DNA of 64,000 bases, from contig NZ_JH815225.1 of the NCBI RefSeq assembly GCF_000238095.2, positions 1 to 64,000 on the forward strand, written 5' to 3'. The notes below the pieces were generated by a model. It worked only from the letters and a program-made list of their open reading frames with translations, was not told where the DNA came from and made no database searches. Below are positions 18,099 through 26,276 of this stretch, piece after piece. Positions within the stretch are counted from its first letter, which is position 1, and each line of letters starts with the position of its first letter. The position numbers were made by a program, and so were the translations under genes. The stretch is from Peptoanaerobacter stomatis. Its GTDB lineage: Bacteria; Bacillota; Clostridia; Peptostreptococcales; Filifactoraceae.

Positions 18099-18464
18099 AT
18101 GACTAAAAAAAGAATTTTATTAATGATAATTATATTTTTAATCCTATTTAATATAAAGTCGTGGGGATATTGGAGTGATGAGCTAAAAATAAAATTTGAT
18201 GCACCTATAATATACAAAGTAGAATTAGATATTGTTGAAAATAAAAATGAAACTACACAAGTAAATATAGAAAAAAATAACAATATAATCATAGAACAAA
18301 ATAGTAATATAGAGCAAAATAATAATTTAGAACAAAACGACAATAATAATACAGAAAACGATGATATAAATACACAAGATAATAATACAGAAATAGAAGA
18401 GAATAATGTAGAGATTGAACAACAAAATGAAATAAAATCAGAACAAGAGGACATACAAAAATGA
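18099..18464 (+). CDS. Miniature SipW-type exported protein with Asn/Glu/Gln-rich tail
   Basis: 121 residues. A signal-like hydrophobic segment (about 5-20) is followed by SWGYWSDELKIKFDAPI, which matches the W-[ST]-[DS]-x-L motif of the two larger fibre proteins in this locus. After about residue 45 the chain turns into a low-complexity tail of Asn, Glu, Gln, Ile and Asp with almost no aromatic residues, and no beta-sandwich domain is left. A strong AGGAGG site lies at 18085. Its stop overlaps the signal peptidase start (ATGA), so the two are co-translated. I do not recognise a family. It may be a disordered matrix component or anchor. Confidence 0.8.
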   Translation: MTKKRILLMIIIFLILFNIKSWGYWSDELKIKFDAPIIYKVELDIVENKNETTQVNIEKNNNIIIEQNSNIEQNNNLEQNDNNNTENDDINTQDNNTEIEENNVEIEQQNEIKSEQEDIQK

Positions 18465-19672
18465 AAAAAAAGTATAGAAAAAAACTTTTAAATTCTGATA
18501 GAAAATACAAAGTTTATACATTTTTTCTCTTACTCAGCATCATACTATCTGCTTTACCGTTTTTTAAGACCAAAATATTATCTTTGCCGTTTGCAGCTCC
18601 TATATATTGGGGTTTAATCATATGTATAATATACTTTTGCATACCGGCGATAAATATGCCTAACAAAAATTTTATAAACGGCTCGCTTTTAGGATATGCT
18701 GTATCCGGCGCCATAATATTTGTGGCGCTTGAATTTTTATCGGCTGTATTTATGAAAAAACTTGAGGCAAGTCCTTATGATATATCAATCATAGGTATAT
18801 TGCTTAACATTCTTAACATATTTTCGCAATTAGTAGCTAAAGAAATGATAAGGGCATATGCGTTTGCAACAGCATATAAAACTATGAAATACAGGCGTAT
18901 AGCAATTGTTATTACTACGCTTATAATGATTTTGACAGATATAAATTTTGCAAAATTACATACTATAAGTCAAGATAGAGATTTATTCATATATTGTATA
19001 AAAAATGTAGCGCCGTTAATAACTAAAAATGTTCTTATGTCTACATTTGTATTTTATGGTGGAATTTTACCGAGCATTGTATATATTGGGATAATAGAAC
19101 TTTTTCAAAAATGTTTTCCGGTTTTACCGGAGCTTCCTTGGATTGTTGAAGGTGCAATTGGAATAGCATTTCCAAGTATGTATATGACATATATAATGGA
19201 TCGTAGCAATAATCAGGGAAAAACCGTTGTAAGTCAAAAAGAAAATATATTGTATTTGATTTCTCTTTTTTCAGCAACTATGTTTTCATGGTTTTGTGTA
19301 GGAGTATTTCCGGTGTATCCGTCAGTTATACTTACAGGAAGTATGGAGCCTTTAATATATCCCGGAGATGTTGTGCTTATAGAAAAAATGAAAGAAGAAA
19401 AAGATATATATAATCTTTCAAAAGGAGATATAATAAATTTTAAACGTGAAGATATAACTATAACACATAGAATTAAAGAAGTTATTACAGATGAGGCAGG
19501 GAACAAATCATTTGAAACAAAAGGAGATAATAATAAAACAGCTGATGGAATAATTGTTCAACCAAATGATGTAAAGGGAATTATAGTAAAAGTAGTTCCA
19601 AAAGTAGGTCTGCCTGTATTAATACTTAAAGAACAAGATGAAGTTCCGGAAGGAGTTGTTGACGAAAAATGA
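18461..19672 (+). CDS. sipW: SipW/ER-type signal peptidase I with large N-terminal membrane domain
   Basis: Predicted to cleave the fibre proteins of this locus. The last 115 or so residues are a signal peptidase: Ser294 in TGSMEPLIYPGDVV, His336 in ITITHRIKEV in place of the bacterial Lys, and the KGDNN...D region for the Asp. Ser with His is the ER/SipW form. SipW proteins are usually about 190 residues. Here about 260 extra residues precede the catalytic part and contain seven or eight hydrophobic segments (roughly 18-40, 46-64, 74-98, 106-130, 142-160, 195-225, 263-285). I cannot assign this membrane domain to a family. It overlaps both neighbours by 4 bases (ATGA). Confidence 0.85.
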   Translation: MKKKYRKKLLNSDRKYKVYTFFLLLSIILSALPFFKTKILSLPFAAPIYWGLIICIIYFCIPAINMPNKNFINGSLLGYAVSGAIIFVALEFLSAVFMKKLEASPYDISIIGILLNILNIFSQLVAKEMIRAYAFATAYKTMKYRRIAIVITTLIMILTDINFAKLHTISQDRDLFIYCIKNVAPLITKNVLMSTFVFYGGILPSIVYIGIIELFQKCFPVLPELPWIVEGAIGIAFPSMYMTYIMDRSNNQGKTVVSQKENILYLISLFSATMFSWFCVGVFPVYPSVILTGSMEPLIYPGDVVLIEKMKEEKDIYNLSKGDIINFKREDITITHRIKEVITDEAGNKSFETKGDNNKTADGIIVQPNDVKGIIVKVVPKVGLPVLILKEQDEVPEGVVDEK

Positions 19673-20844
19673 AAAATATAGATAAAGATAAAGATAAAAA
19701 TACTGAACAAGTTCAAAATAACGAACAAGTTCAAAATAACGAACAAGTTCAAAAAAGTGAAGATGTTTCTAAAAATTTAGAAAATGAAGAAAAAAAGAAG
19801 GATAAAAAAATAGCTATTAATAAAAAATTAAAAATATTTTTGTATATTTTAGGTTTTATATCACTAATTGTTGGAGGAGTAATTACAGCTATAAAAAGTA
19901 TACCTCACGAAGAAGATAAAGATGTGAGTTTGTATTCCTATAATATTACGACAGATTCTCATTACAAAGTATACTTGCTAAACAATTCGATTTTCGATAA
20001 AGAGTATTTGGACGAGGAGCTTTTATATCCTGATATTCTTACAGATTATGTACATATTGACTTTAAATCGGAAGCAATACTTACAAAACAGCTTATGTTG
20101 TCAGGTGAGTATAGTGTAAGTGGAGTTATAGAAGGCTATCAGGCAAACGGAGAAGAAAAAAAGAAAATATATGAAAAAAATTATCCTATTGATTCAAAAA
20201 AAATACAAGCTGTTCAGACAGACCATATGACTATTGATAAAAGCGTGAAAATAAAGCTTTCAGAGTACAGACTATATGCAGAACAAATTGAGTATATGCT
20301 CGGAGGAACAACAGCAAAAAACTTTTATATTCTATTTAAAGGTAAGTTTAATTTAGATTCAGAAGAAAAAGAGTTTTCGTATAAAATATCAGTTCCTATA
20401 AGTGGAGAAAAGTTTTATGAAATTAAAAAAGATGAAACTGATGTTAACAAAGGAGATATTACAGAGAAAACAACTGAAAAAGTCAGTCCTGAAATCAAGT
20501 CATACATTGCATATCCGGCAGTATCTTTATTAGGACTTATACTACTTATCTTTTTAAAATTTTTTACAAGAGATATTGTAGGACAAGAGTTATGGGTTGC
20601 AAAAATCTCCAATATTATGCGTAGATACGGTAGTAGGATGATATGTGTAGAAGAAATTCCGAATCTAAGTGAAAAAACTGCACTTAAAGTTAAAGATATA
20701 GTTGACTTGCTTTCGCTTTCTGAAGAAATTAGAGAGCCTGTACTTTATAGCATAGATGAAAGTGGACTTCCAGAAGAGGGCAAATTCTATATATTGTCAA
20801 AAGAATATATGTATATTTTCAGCTTGAACATAACTATACAGTAA
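19669..20844 (+). CDS. DUF5305-like membrane protein of the fibre locus
   Basis: 391 residues: a highly charged cytoplasmic N-terminus with three copies of EQVQNN/EQVQKS, a membrane segment near residues 56-77, an extracellular beta-rich region (about 85-275), a second membrane segment near 285-302, and a cytoplasmic C-terminal part of about 85 residues. The layout resembles DUF5305 proteins, which I recall beside SipW-type peptidases; the family assignment is from memory and was not searched. It overlaps the peptidase gene by 4 bases, so it is probably part of the same export or assembly machine. Function unknown. Confidence 0.7.
   Translation: MKNIDKDKDKNTEQVQNNEQVQNNEQVQKSEDVSKNLENEEKKKDKKIAINKKLKIFLYILGFISLIVGGVITAIKSIPHEEDKDVSLYSYNITTDSHYKVYLLNNSIFDKEYLDEELLYPDILTDYVHIDFKSEAILTKQLMLSGEYSVSGVIEGYQANGEEKKKIYEKNYPIDSKKIQAVQTDHMTIDKSVKIKLSEYRLYAEQIEYMLGGTTAKNFYILFKGKFNLDSEEKEFSYKISVPISGEKFYEIKKDETDVNKGDITEKTTEKVSPEIKSYIAYPAVSLLGLILLIFLKFFTRDIVGQELWVAKISNIMRRYGSRMICVEEIPNLSEKTALKVKDIVDLLSLSEEIREPVLYSIDESGLPEEGKFYILSKEYMYIFSLNITIQ
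19705..19755 (+). repeat. 18-bp tandem repeat inside coding sequence
   Basis: GAACAAGTTCAAAATAAC occurs at 19705-19722 and 19723-19740, with a partial third copy from 19741. It encodes EQVQNN units. The units are near identical at DNA level, so the copy number may vary between strains. Confidence 0.85.
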
Positions 20845-21200
20845 ATAGATTTTATTATAAAATCACTACCCCTACAAATATCTCATACAGATACCTTTGT
20901 TTAATGAAGGTATATATTTAATATAATGATAAAATATATTTTTCCATATTTATAAAAATAAATACATAAATATGTGAAAATAAAGAGAAAAATATGGATT
21001 TAAACAATTGGTTTTACTACATACTACTACTTTAGTGGAAGATATCGTACCACTAAAAAATAAGTAAATATATGTCTTTGGTGGCTTTTCTTATATATGT
21101 AATTAAGTTATAATTCTAATTGTAATAAAGATAACAGGAAACTGAAAAATAATATAAAGTTTCCACAATTAAAATTTAATTTACATAGGAGGAATTCAAA
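20845..21200. promoter_or_regulatory. Regulatory region of the major fibre gene
   Basis: A 356-base gap. A small hairpin (ATACCTT 20891-20897 with AAGGTAT 20907-20913) may end the upstream operon, though it has no real T-run. TTTAGTGG (21031-21038) and CCACTAAA (21050-21057) form an 8-bp inverted repeat with an 11-base centre. About 50 bases later comes TATAAT (21109-21114) with only a poor -35 (TTTTCT, 21086-21091). A weak -35 with an inverted repeat upstream fits an activated promoter, possibly controlled by the nearby response regulator. This is inference. Confidence 0.4.
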
Positions 21201-22193
21201 ATGAAAAGACCGGGAAGAAATTCGTTTATTGGCGGTATAGTAGCATTGTCATTAGTATTGGCAGGTACAGGTTACGCTTATTGGACAGATACATTAAACG
21301 TAACAACTAAAGCTACAACAGGAGATTTTGGAGTACAATTCGTAGACTTGGGATTATATGCACAATATGGAAATGAAACTATACAAGGTGGTGGTTGGAG
21401 TATAGTAGACGGTATAGATAAGGGATATGTAGATGATAATTTCTTTATGAGAGGTACCTTTGACTATAACAAGATAGCTAAACCAGGAAGTATAGATGCT
21501 TATAAAGACAGAGCAAAAGGCTACAACAATATTAACTTTGATGCTGAATTAGTTAATGCGAAACCAATAAAGAAACAAGTTGGTCCTTACACTCAAGCTA
21601 AAACAAATGCAAGCGGTCAAATAGAAATTACAATTGACAAAATGTATCCTGGATATGCACAAGCATTCCGCAGTGATATAGTAAATGTTGGAGATATAGC
21701 TGCAAAATTGAGCAATATCAAATTTAAAGTAACAGACCTTGATGGACAAGATAAAGGAAACGTGGACCATATGATAGGTGTAGCTGTATACATAGACAGA
21801 GAACAATATAGACCTGAAACAATTGTAGACGAGCCTACATTTAAACTTGCTGACGCTATTGGAAAAGCTAATACATTTACAGTTGGCGGAGTTGATTTCG
21901 TAAGACTTTCAGCTTTAAGTGATAAAGATGTTAAAGATGCATTAGAAAAAAATGTAATAAAATGTGCTCCCGCTACAGATCAAAGATTGGATATATTCAT
22001 AGGCGTGGCTATGGATCCTGATGCTCAAGGTAAATATACAACAGGTATTTCTGAAAATCGTGTTGTGTCTAATGATGATGGAAAGAGCCAATCAAAAGGA
22101 ATAAAACTTTCAATGGATCTACTTTGGGATCAATTTAACGTAGGTAAAGATGCAGGAAAAGGCAACATATTGATAGAACAAAATGCTAAATAG
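21201..22193 (+). CDS. Major TasA/CalY-type fibre protein
   Basis: An exported structural protein of 330 residues. The signal segment covers about 8-26, and GTGYAYWTDTLNVTTKATTGDF matches the TasA/CalY processing region, with cleavage probably after Ala26. The mature part is long, rich in Gly, Asp, Asn and Lys, and has one Cys. Compared with its neighbours it has an optimal ribosome site (TAGGAGG at 21187-21193), its own long promoter region and a strong terminator, which suggests high expression and a role as the main fibre subunit. TasA is about 260 residues, so this one has extra sequence. The assignment rests on the signal motif and on the signal peptidase nearby. Confidence 0.8.
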   Translation: MKRPGRNSFIGGIVALSLVLAGTGYAYWTDTLNVTTKATTGDFGVQFVDLGLYAQYGNETIQGGGWSIVDGIDKGYVDDNFFMRGTFDYNKIAKPGSIDAYKDRAKGYNNINFDAELVNAKPIKKQVGPYTQAKTNASGQIEITIDKMYPGYAQAFRSDIVNVGDIAAKLSNIKFKVTDLDGQDKGNVDHMIGVAVYIDREQYRPETIVDEPTFKLADAIGKANTFTVGGVDFVRLSALSDKDVKDALEKNVIKCAPATDQRLDIFIGVAMDPDAQGKYTTGISENRVVSNDDGKSQSKGIKLSMDLLWDQFNVGKDAGKGNILIEQNAK

Positions 22194-22342
22194 ATAAAAG
22201 TTTTGAAATTTATAATATCGTCCAATTAAGATTTTAAAATTTGATAATATAAAAAGTTTAACATTGTTTAAGTTGTTTATATCTATAGTATATAGTATTA
22301 GATGAATATAATATTATATCCGTTGTTTAATCGGATAATTAT

Positions 22343-22380
22343 AAAAATAAAACCGTCGGTGGACCGGCGGTTTTATTTTT
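22343..22380. terminator. Strong bidirectional terminator between fibre gene and topA
   Basis: AAAAATAAAACCGTCGGT (22343-22360) pairs with ACCGGCGGTTTTATTTTT (22363-22380) with one mismatch. Runs of A and T on both sides allow it to work for the fibre gene and for topA on the other strand. Confidence 0.9.
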
Positions 22381-24429
22381 CTATTTTTTATATTTACATT
22401 CTTTGTTTGTACAGGCGGTTTTATATTTTGATTTTTTATCTGTTTCTGCTAAAGGACTGTTGCACTGTGGGCACAACTCTCCTGTGGGTTTGTTCCAAGA
22501 TACAAAATCACATTTTGGATATGATGAACAGCCGTAGAAAATTTTTCCTCTTTTAGTTTTTCGTACTATTACGTCACCTTCGCCACATTTTGGGCATTTC
22601 ATTCCTGTTTTTTGTAGTATAGGTTTAGTATTTTTGCACTCAGGATAGTTTGAGCAAGCCATAAATTTTCCGAATCTTCCGTGTTTTATAACCATTTTGT
22701 TGCCACAAAGCTCGCAGACTTCGTCTGTTTCTTCGTCCATATTTATACGTTCTATTTCTTTGCTCGCTATTTCCAAATCATGCTCTATAGGTTTGTAAAA
22801 ATTTGACACTACTTCTTTCCAAGCGTCTTTACCTTCAGCTACAGTATCCAGTTTTCCTTCTATGTCTGCTGTAAATTCAAGGTCAACTATCTGCTTGAAA
22901 TATTCTTCTAATAAGTTTGTTACTACTTTTCCAAGTTCGGTAGGAAATAAGTTTTTTTGTTTCTTTTCTACATAACCTCTGTCTTGAATTGTAGATATTA
23001 TAGATGAATATGTGCTCGGTCTGCCTATACCGAGTTCTTCTAAGGTTTTTACTAAAGAGGCTTCGTTATATCTTGCGGGTGGTTGTGTGAAGTGCTGTTT
23101 AGGTAATATTTTTTTTACTTTTAAGATTTCGTTTTCTTCAACTGACGGAAGTATATTTTCTTCGCTTGTACTATAATCATATACTCTCAAAAAACCGTCG
23201 AATAGTAATTTTGAACCGTTTGCTTTAAAATTGTAATCATCTATATCGGCATTTATGCTCTGCTGTTCATAAAGAGCGTCTTGCATCATACAGGCTATAA
23301 ATCTGCTGTATATGAGTCTGTATAGTTTATATTGATCTTTATTGAGTGAATTTTCCAATTCCATAGGCTCAAGCTCTATGTGTGACGGTCTTATACATTC
23401 GTGAGCGTCTTGTACGTTTTTTCCTGTTTGTTTATATCCGTACGATTTGTAATATTTATTTCCGTATTTTGAAGTTATATGTTCTTTTGCTAATGCCTGC
23501 GCTTCGCTTGATATTCTTTGAGAGTCTGTTCTCATATATGTTATAAGACCTAGTGTGCCTTTGCCTTTCACACTTATACCTTCATACAACTGTTGTGCTA
23601 ACTGCATTGTTTTTTTTGTTGTAAAGCCTAATTTATTTGCAGCTTCTTGTTGTAAAGTGCTTGTGGTAAACGGTCTGTATGCAGCTTTTTTTCTGTTTTT
23701 CTTTTCTATTTTTTTTACTTGTAAATTTTTCCCTTTTATTTCGGATAAAATTTTGTTTGTTTGTTCTTCATTTTTTATTTCTATTTTTTTATTCTTATTT
23801 CCGGATAATTCAAACGATATGTTTTCTTTGTTTGAATTTTGAGTATTCAGGCTTATACTCCAATATTCTTGAGGGATGAATTTTTCTATTTCGGCTTCTC
23901 TGTCGCATATCATTTTTGTGGCTACGGATTGCACTCTGCCTGCACTTAGACCTTTTCGTACTTTCGCCCAAAGTATAGGAGATATTTTATAGCCTACAAG
24001 TCTGTCAAGCACACGTCTTGCTTGTTGTGCGTCTACTAAGTTTTTATCTATTTTTCTTGGATTTTTTATGGCATTTCTTACAGCTTCTTTAGTAATCTCG
24101 TTGAATTCTATCCTGTTTTTTTCATTTTCATCTAATCCTAATATATAGGCAAGATGCCATGAAATTGCTTCACCTTCTCTATCGGGATCGGTTGCGAGAA
24201 ATACTTTTTCAGATTTTTTAGCCTCTTTTTTTAATTCGTTTGCAATGCTTGCCTTTCCTCTTATTGTTATATAACTAGGATTAAAATTATCTTCTATATC
24301 TACGCCGAGTTTGGACTTAGGCAAATCTCTTATATGTCCTATAGATGCTTTTACTTTATAGTTTTTGCCGAGAAATTTTTCGATAGTTTTTGCCTTTGCG
24401 GGAGACTCGACTATTATAAGATTGCTCAA
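22381..24429 (-). CDS. topA: DNA topoisomerase I
   Basis: Relaxes negative supercoils (type IA). About 682 residues. The N-terminal Toprim domain has IVESPAKAKTIEKFLG and ATDPDREGEAI. The catalytic Tyr lies in GLITYMRTDSQR near residue 300. Three C-terminal zinc ribbons of the CxxC...CxxxxxC type follow residue 570. The longest frame starts with GTG at 24438, but on the reverse strand GAGGTG is itself the ribosome site. The TTG six bases later (24429) gives the family-like start MSNLIIVESPAKAK, so I chose it. The final ribbon has CPQC and CTNKEC, so zinc binding looks intact. Confidence 0.93.
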   Translation of the reverse strand: MSNLIIVESPAKAKTIEKFLGKNYKVKASIGHIRDLPKSKLGVDIEDNFNPSYITIRGKASIANELKKEAKKSEKVFLATDPDREGEAISWHLAYILGLDENEKNRIEFNEITKEAVRNAIKNPRKIDKNLVDAQQARRVLDRLVGYKISPILWAKVRKGLSAGRVQSVATKMICDREAEIEKFIPQEYWSISLNTQNSNKENISFELSGNKNKKIEIKNEEQTNKILSEIKGKNLQVKKIEKKNRKKAAYRPFTTSTLQQEAANKLGFTTKKTMQLAQQLYEGISVKGKGTLGLITYMRTDSQRISSEAQALAKEHITSKYGNKYYKSYGYKQTGKNVQDAHECIRPSHIELEPMELENSLNKDQYKLYRLIYSRFIACMMQDALYEQQSINADIDDYNFKANGSKLLFDGFLRVYDYSTSEENILPSVEENEILKVKKILPKQHFTQPPARYNEASLVKTLEELGIGRPSTYSSIISTIQDRGYVEKKQKNLFPTELGKVVTNLLEEYFKQIVDLEFTADIEGKLDTVAEGKDAWKEVVSNFYKPIEHDLEIASKEIERINMDEETDEVCELCGNKMVIKHGRFGKFMACSNYPECKNTKPILQKTGMKCPKCGEGDVIVRKTKRGKIFYGCSSYPKCDFVSWNKPTGELCPQCNSPLAETDKKSKYKTACTNKECKYKK

Positions 24430-24462
24430 TGTTTTCACCTCTATACAATCATCGTTTTATAA

Positions 24463-24532
24463 GCAACACTAAATTTGTAAATATTCGGATATTAAATTAT
24501 CTATTTACAAATAGTTATTTTTTAAGTGTTGC
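24463..24532. repeat. 70-base two-stem hairpin upstream of topA
   Basis: GCAACACT (24463-24470) pairs with AGTGTTGC (24525-24532), and ATTTGTAAAT (24473-24482) pairs perfectly with ATTTACAAAT (24503-24512). GCAACACTT also occurs alone at about 14639. It lies in the topA leader, or in the dfrA trailer, on the minus strand. Its role is unknown. Confidence 0.5.
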
Positions 24533-24654
24533 ATTTATATTATGAGCTTAAACTGTATATTTTAAAAATACATGGTTTATTAGTGGTAATAATGTTACAA
24601 ATTCTACATTTTTATACAATAGACCTTGATTATATTATAAATTGTTGTTTTTGT

Positions 24655-25125
24655 CTATTGTTTTCTAATATAAGTTAAGTATTTGTAGCAAATATCTCCT
24701 GAAATTTCTTTTTCTGTTATCATATCGAATTTAGTTTCATCAAAATAAGGAAAATATCTGTCTCCTTTAAATTCTTGTTCTATGAGAGTTATATACATTT
24801 TATCTACAAATTCTATTGCAGTTTTGAACAATTGTTCTCCTCCTATTATATAGGTATCTCTATTTCCGGCTATTTTTAACGCATCTTCAAGAGATGATAC
24901 CGTATAGCAGTTTTCGCCTTCAAATTTTTCGGTATTTGATATTATTATATTGGTTCTGTTTGGGAGTATTCTGCCTATATCTTTATGTGTCAATCTACCC
25001 ATTATTATCACATTTCCTGTTGTCAACTCTTTAAATCTTTCAAGCTCTTCAGGTATATTCCAAGGCATATGACCGTCTATGCCTATGACATGATTTTTTG
25101 AGTAAGCTACTATCAATCCTATCAT
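24655..25125 (-). CDS. dfrA: Dihydrofolate reductase
   Basis: Reduces dihydrofolate to THF with NADPH and so supplies the folate used by PurN and PurH. The 156-residue protein shows GIDGHMPWNIPEE (substrate loop with the conserved Trp), an acidic residue at the usual position, MGRLTHKDIG for NADPH binding and YIIGGEQLF. Length and motifs are normal. It follows the HAD gene by 27 bases on the same strand and is probably co-transcribed with it. Confidence 0.95.
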   Translation of the reverse strand: MIGLIVAYSKNHVIGIDGHMPWNIPEELERFKELTTGNVIIMGRLTHKDIGRILPNRTNIIISNTEKFEGENCYTVSSLEDALKIAGNRDTYIIGGEQLFKTAIEFVDKMYITLIEQEFKGDRYFPYFDETKFDMITEKEISGDICYKYLTYIRKQ

Positions 25126-25152
25126 AATTTATTTTCCTTTTTTATATTAGTT

Positions 25153-25800
25153 TTAAATGTATTTTAAGAGCTCTAACGGGCTGTCAATAATTATATTTGC
25201 ACCATTTTTTTCTAAAAATTCTTTACTTCGAAATCCCCAAGATACTGATATACAAGGTAGAGATGAATTTTTTGCAGTCAATATGTCAACTTCTGAGTCA
25301 CCTATATATACGGAAGTATCTGTAGTTTTGCTGAGTTTGGAAAGGGCATAATTCGCCATGTCGCTGCTTGGCTTTTTGCGTATATTTTCGCTTTCACCTA
25401 TGGCTATATCGACATAGTTTTTGAAGAAGTATTCGGAGAGTATTTTTACATATTTATCAGATTTATTGGAAACTATGGCTATTTTACAGTTTTTTTCTTT
25501 AAGCTTTTCGAAAACTGTGATTATATCATCGTATATATGTGTGCAGTCAGTTAAATGAGAGTTGTAATAATCTGAAAAAAGTTTGAGAACGTCATTATAA
25601 TTTTTGTTTTCCAATCCTTGAGGTATTGCACGCTCTATGAGTTTGGGTATACCGTCACCTACATAGCTTTTTATTTGAGGTATTGTTTTTTGAGGGTAAT
25701 CATAATTTTTTAAAGCATAGTTTACAGCATTTGTAAGATCGCCTATAGTGTCAAGCAAAGTTCCGTCCAAGTCAAATATGAACGTATCATAAAATTTCAT
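25153..25800 (-). CDS. HAD-family phosphatase, phosphoglycolate phosphatase-like
   Basis: 215 residues with the four HAD motifs: DLDGTLLDT (nucleophile Asp in FDLDG), IVSNKS, the Lys in RKKPSSD, and YIGDSEVDIL. The cap between motifs I and II is of the small helical type, as in Gph and PpaX. The substrate cannot be fixed from sequence; phosphoglycolate or pyrophosphate are the usual guesses. GGAGG is well placed upstream. First gene of a probable HAD-dfrA unit. Confidence 0.88.
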   Translation of the reverse strand: MKFYDTFIFDLDGTLLDTIGDLTNAVNYALKNYDYPQKTIPQIKSYVGDGIPKLIERAIPQGLENKNYNDVLKLFSDYYNSHLTDCTHIYDDIITVFEKLKEKNCKIAIVSNKSDKYVKILSEYFFKNYVDIAIGESENIRKKPSSDMANYALSKLSKTTDTSVYIGDSEVDILTAKNSSLPCISVSWGFRSKEFLEKNGANIIIDSPLELLKYI

Positions 25801-25834
25801 TAGTTTACCTCCGTTTTTTGTTTTATAAAATTAT

Positions 25835-25863
25835 ATAATACTATCATCATAAACAAAAAGCAA
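25835..25863 (-). promoter_or_regulatory. Possible sigma-A promoter for HAD-dfrA
   Basis: On the minus strand TTGCTT (25863-25858), a 17-base spacer, then TATTAT (25840-25835). It lies 35 bases before the HAD start codon, leaving room for a short leader with GGAGG. Confidence 0.4.
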
Positions 25864-26062
25864 TTATATTATTCGATTAAAAAAATTATAACAAAAAAGT
25901 TATCATTTTGATATAAGTATTTTTTTGATAAATTTAATAAAATTAAAATGAAAATATAAATATAAAAGCTGAAATTTCAATATAAAAAGTAAAAAATATT
26001 ATCGAATTGATAAAAAAATGACATAAAATGTAGATATATATATTTTTTTAATATTAATTATA

Positions 26063-26091
26063 TTGACTGTACAGAAATTAACTTATATACT
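26063..26091 (+). promoter_or_regulatory. Sigma-A promoter for the xanthine dehydrogenase operon
   Basis: TTGACT (26063-26068), a 17-base spacer and TATACT (26086-26091), each box one base from consensus. Transcription would begin near 26098, giving a leader of about 180 bases. Confidence 0.6.
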
Positions 26092-26276
26092 TAATATAGC
26101 TTCTAAGTGTGTTTATGCTTATGAGGAAACGTATTCATGATGCTTTTAAATTATGAATATTAGTAATTGTTAAAACATATTTTTGTTCAAATTTTTATTA
26201 TAGAATAAATAAAATTTATTTAAAGTTCAGTTTTTATAGAAATATTTGTTAAATTTTTAGAAAGGACGGTTTTCGT

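Larger units (their letters stand above)
25801..26276. other. Divergent region between HAD gene and xdh operon
   Basis: 476 bases. It holds a probable promoter on each strand (25835-25863 minus, 26063-26091 plus) and a leader of about 180 bases before xdhA. No known riboswitch fold was recognised in that leader. Confidence 0.55.

Noticed and set aside
17969-18454. 161-codon minus-strand frame opposite the Asn/Glu-rich gene
   Set aside because: The Ser/Phe/Leu-rich product is the mirror of the low-complexity coding strand; the plus-strand gene has a strong ribosome site and stop/start overlap with the next gene.
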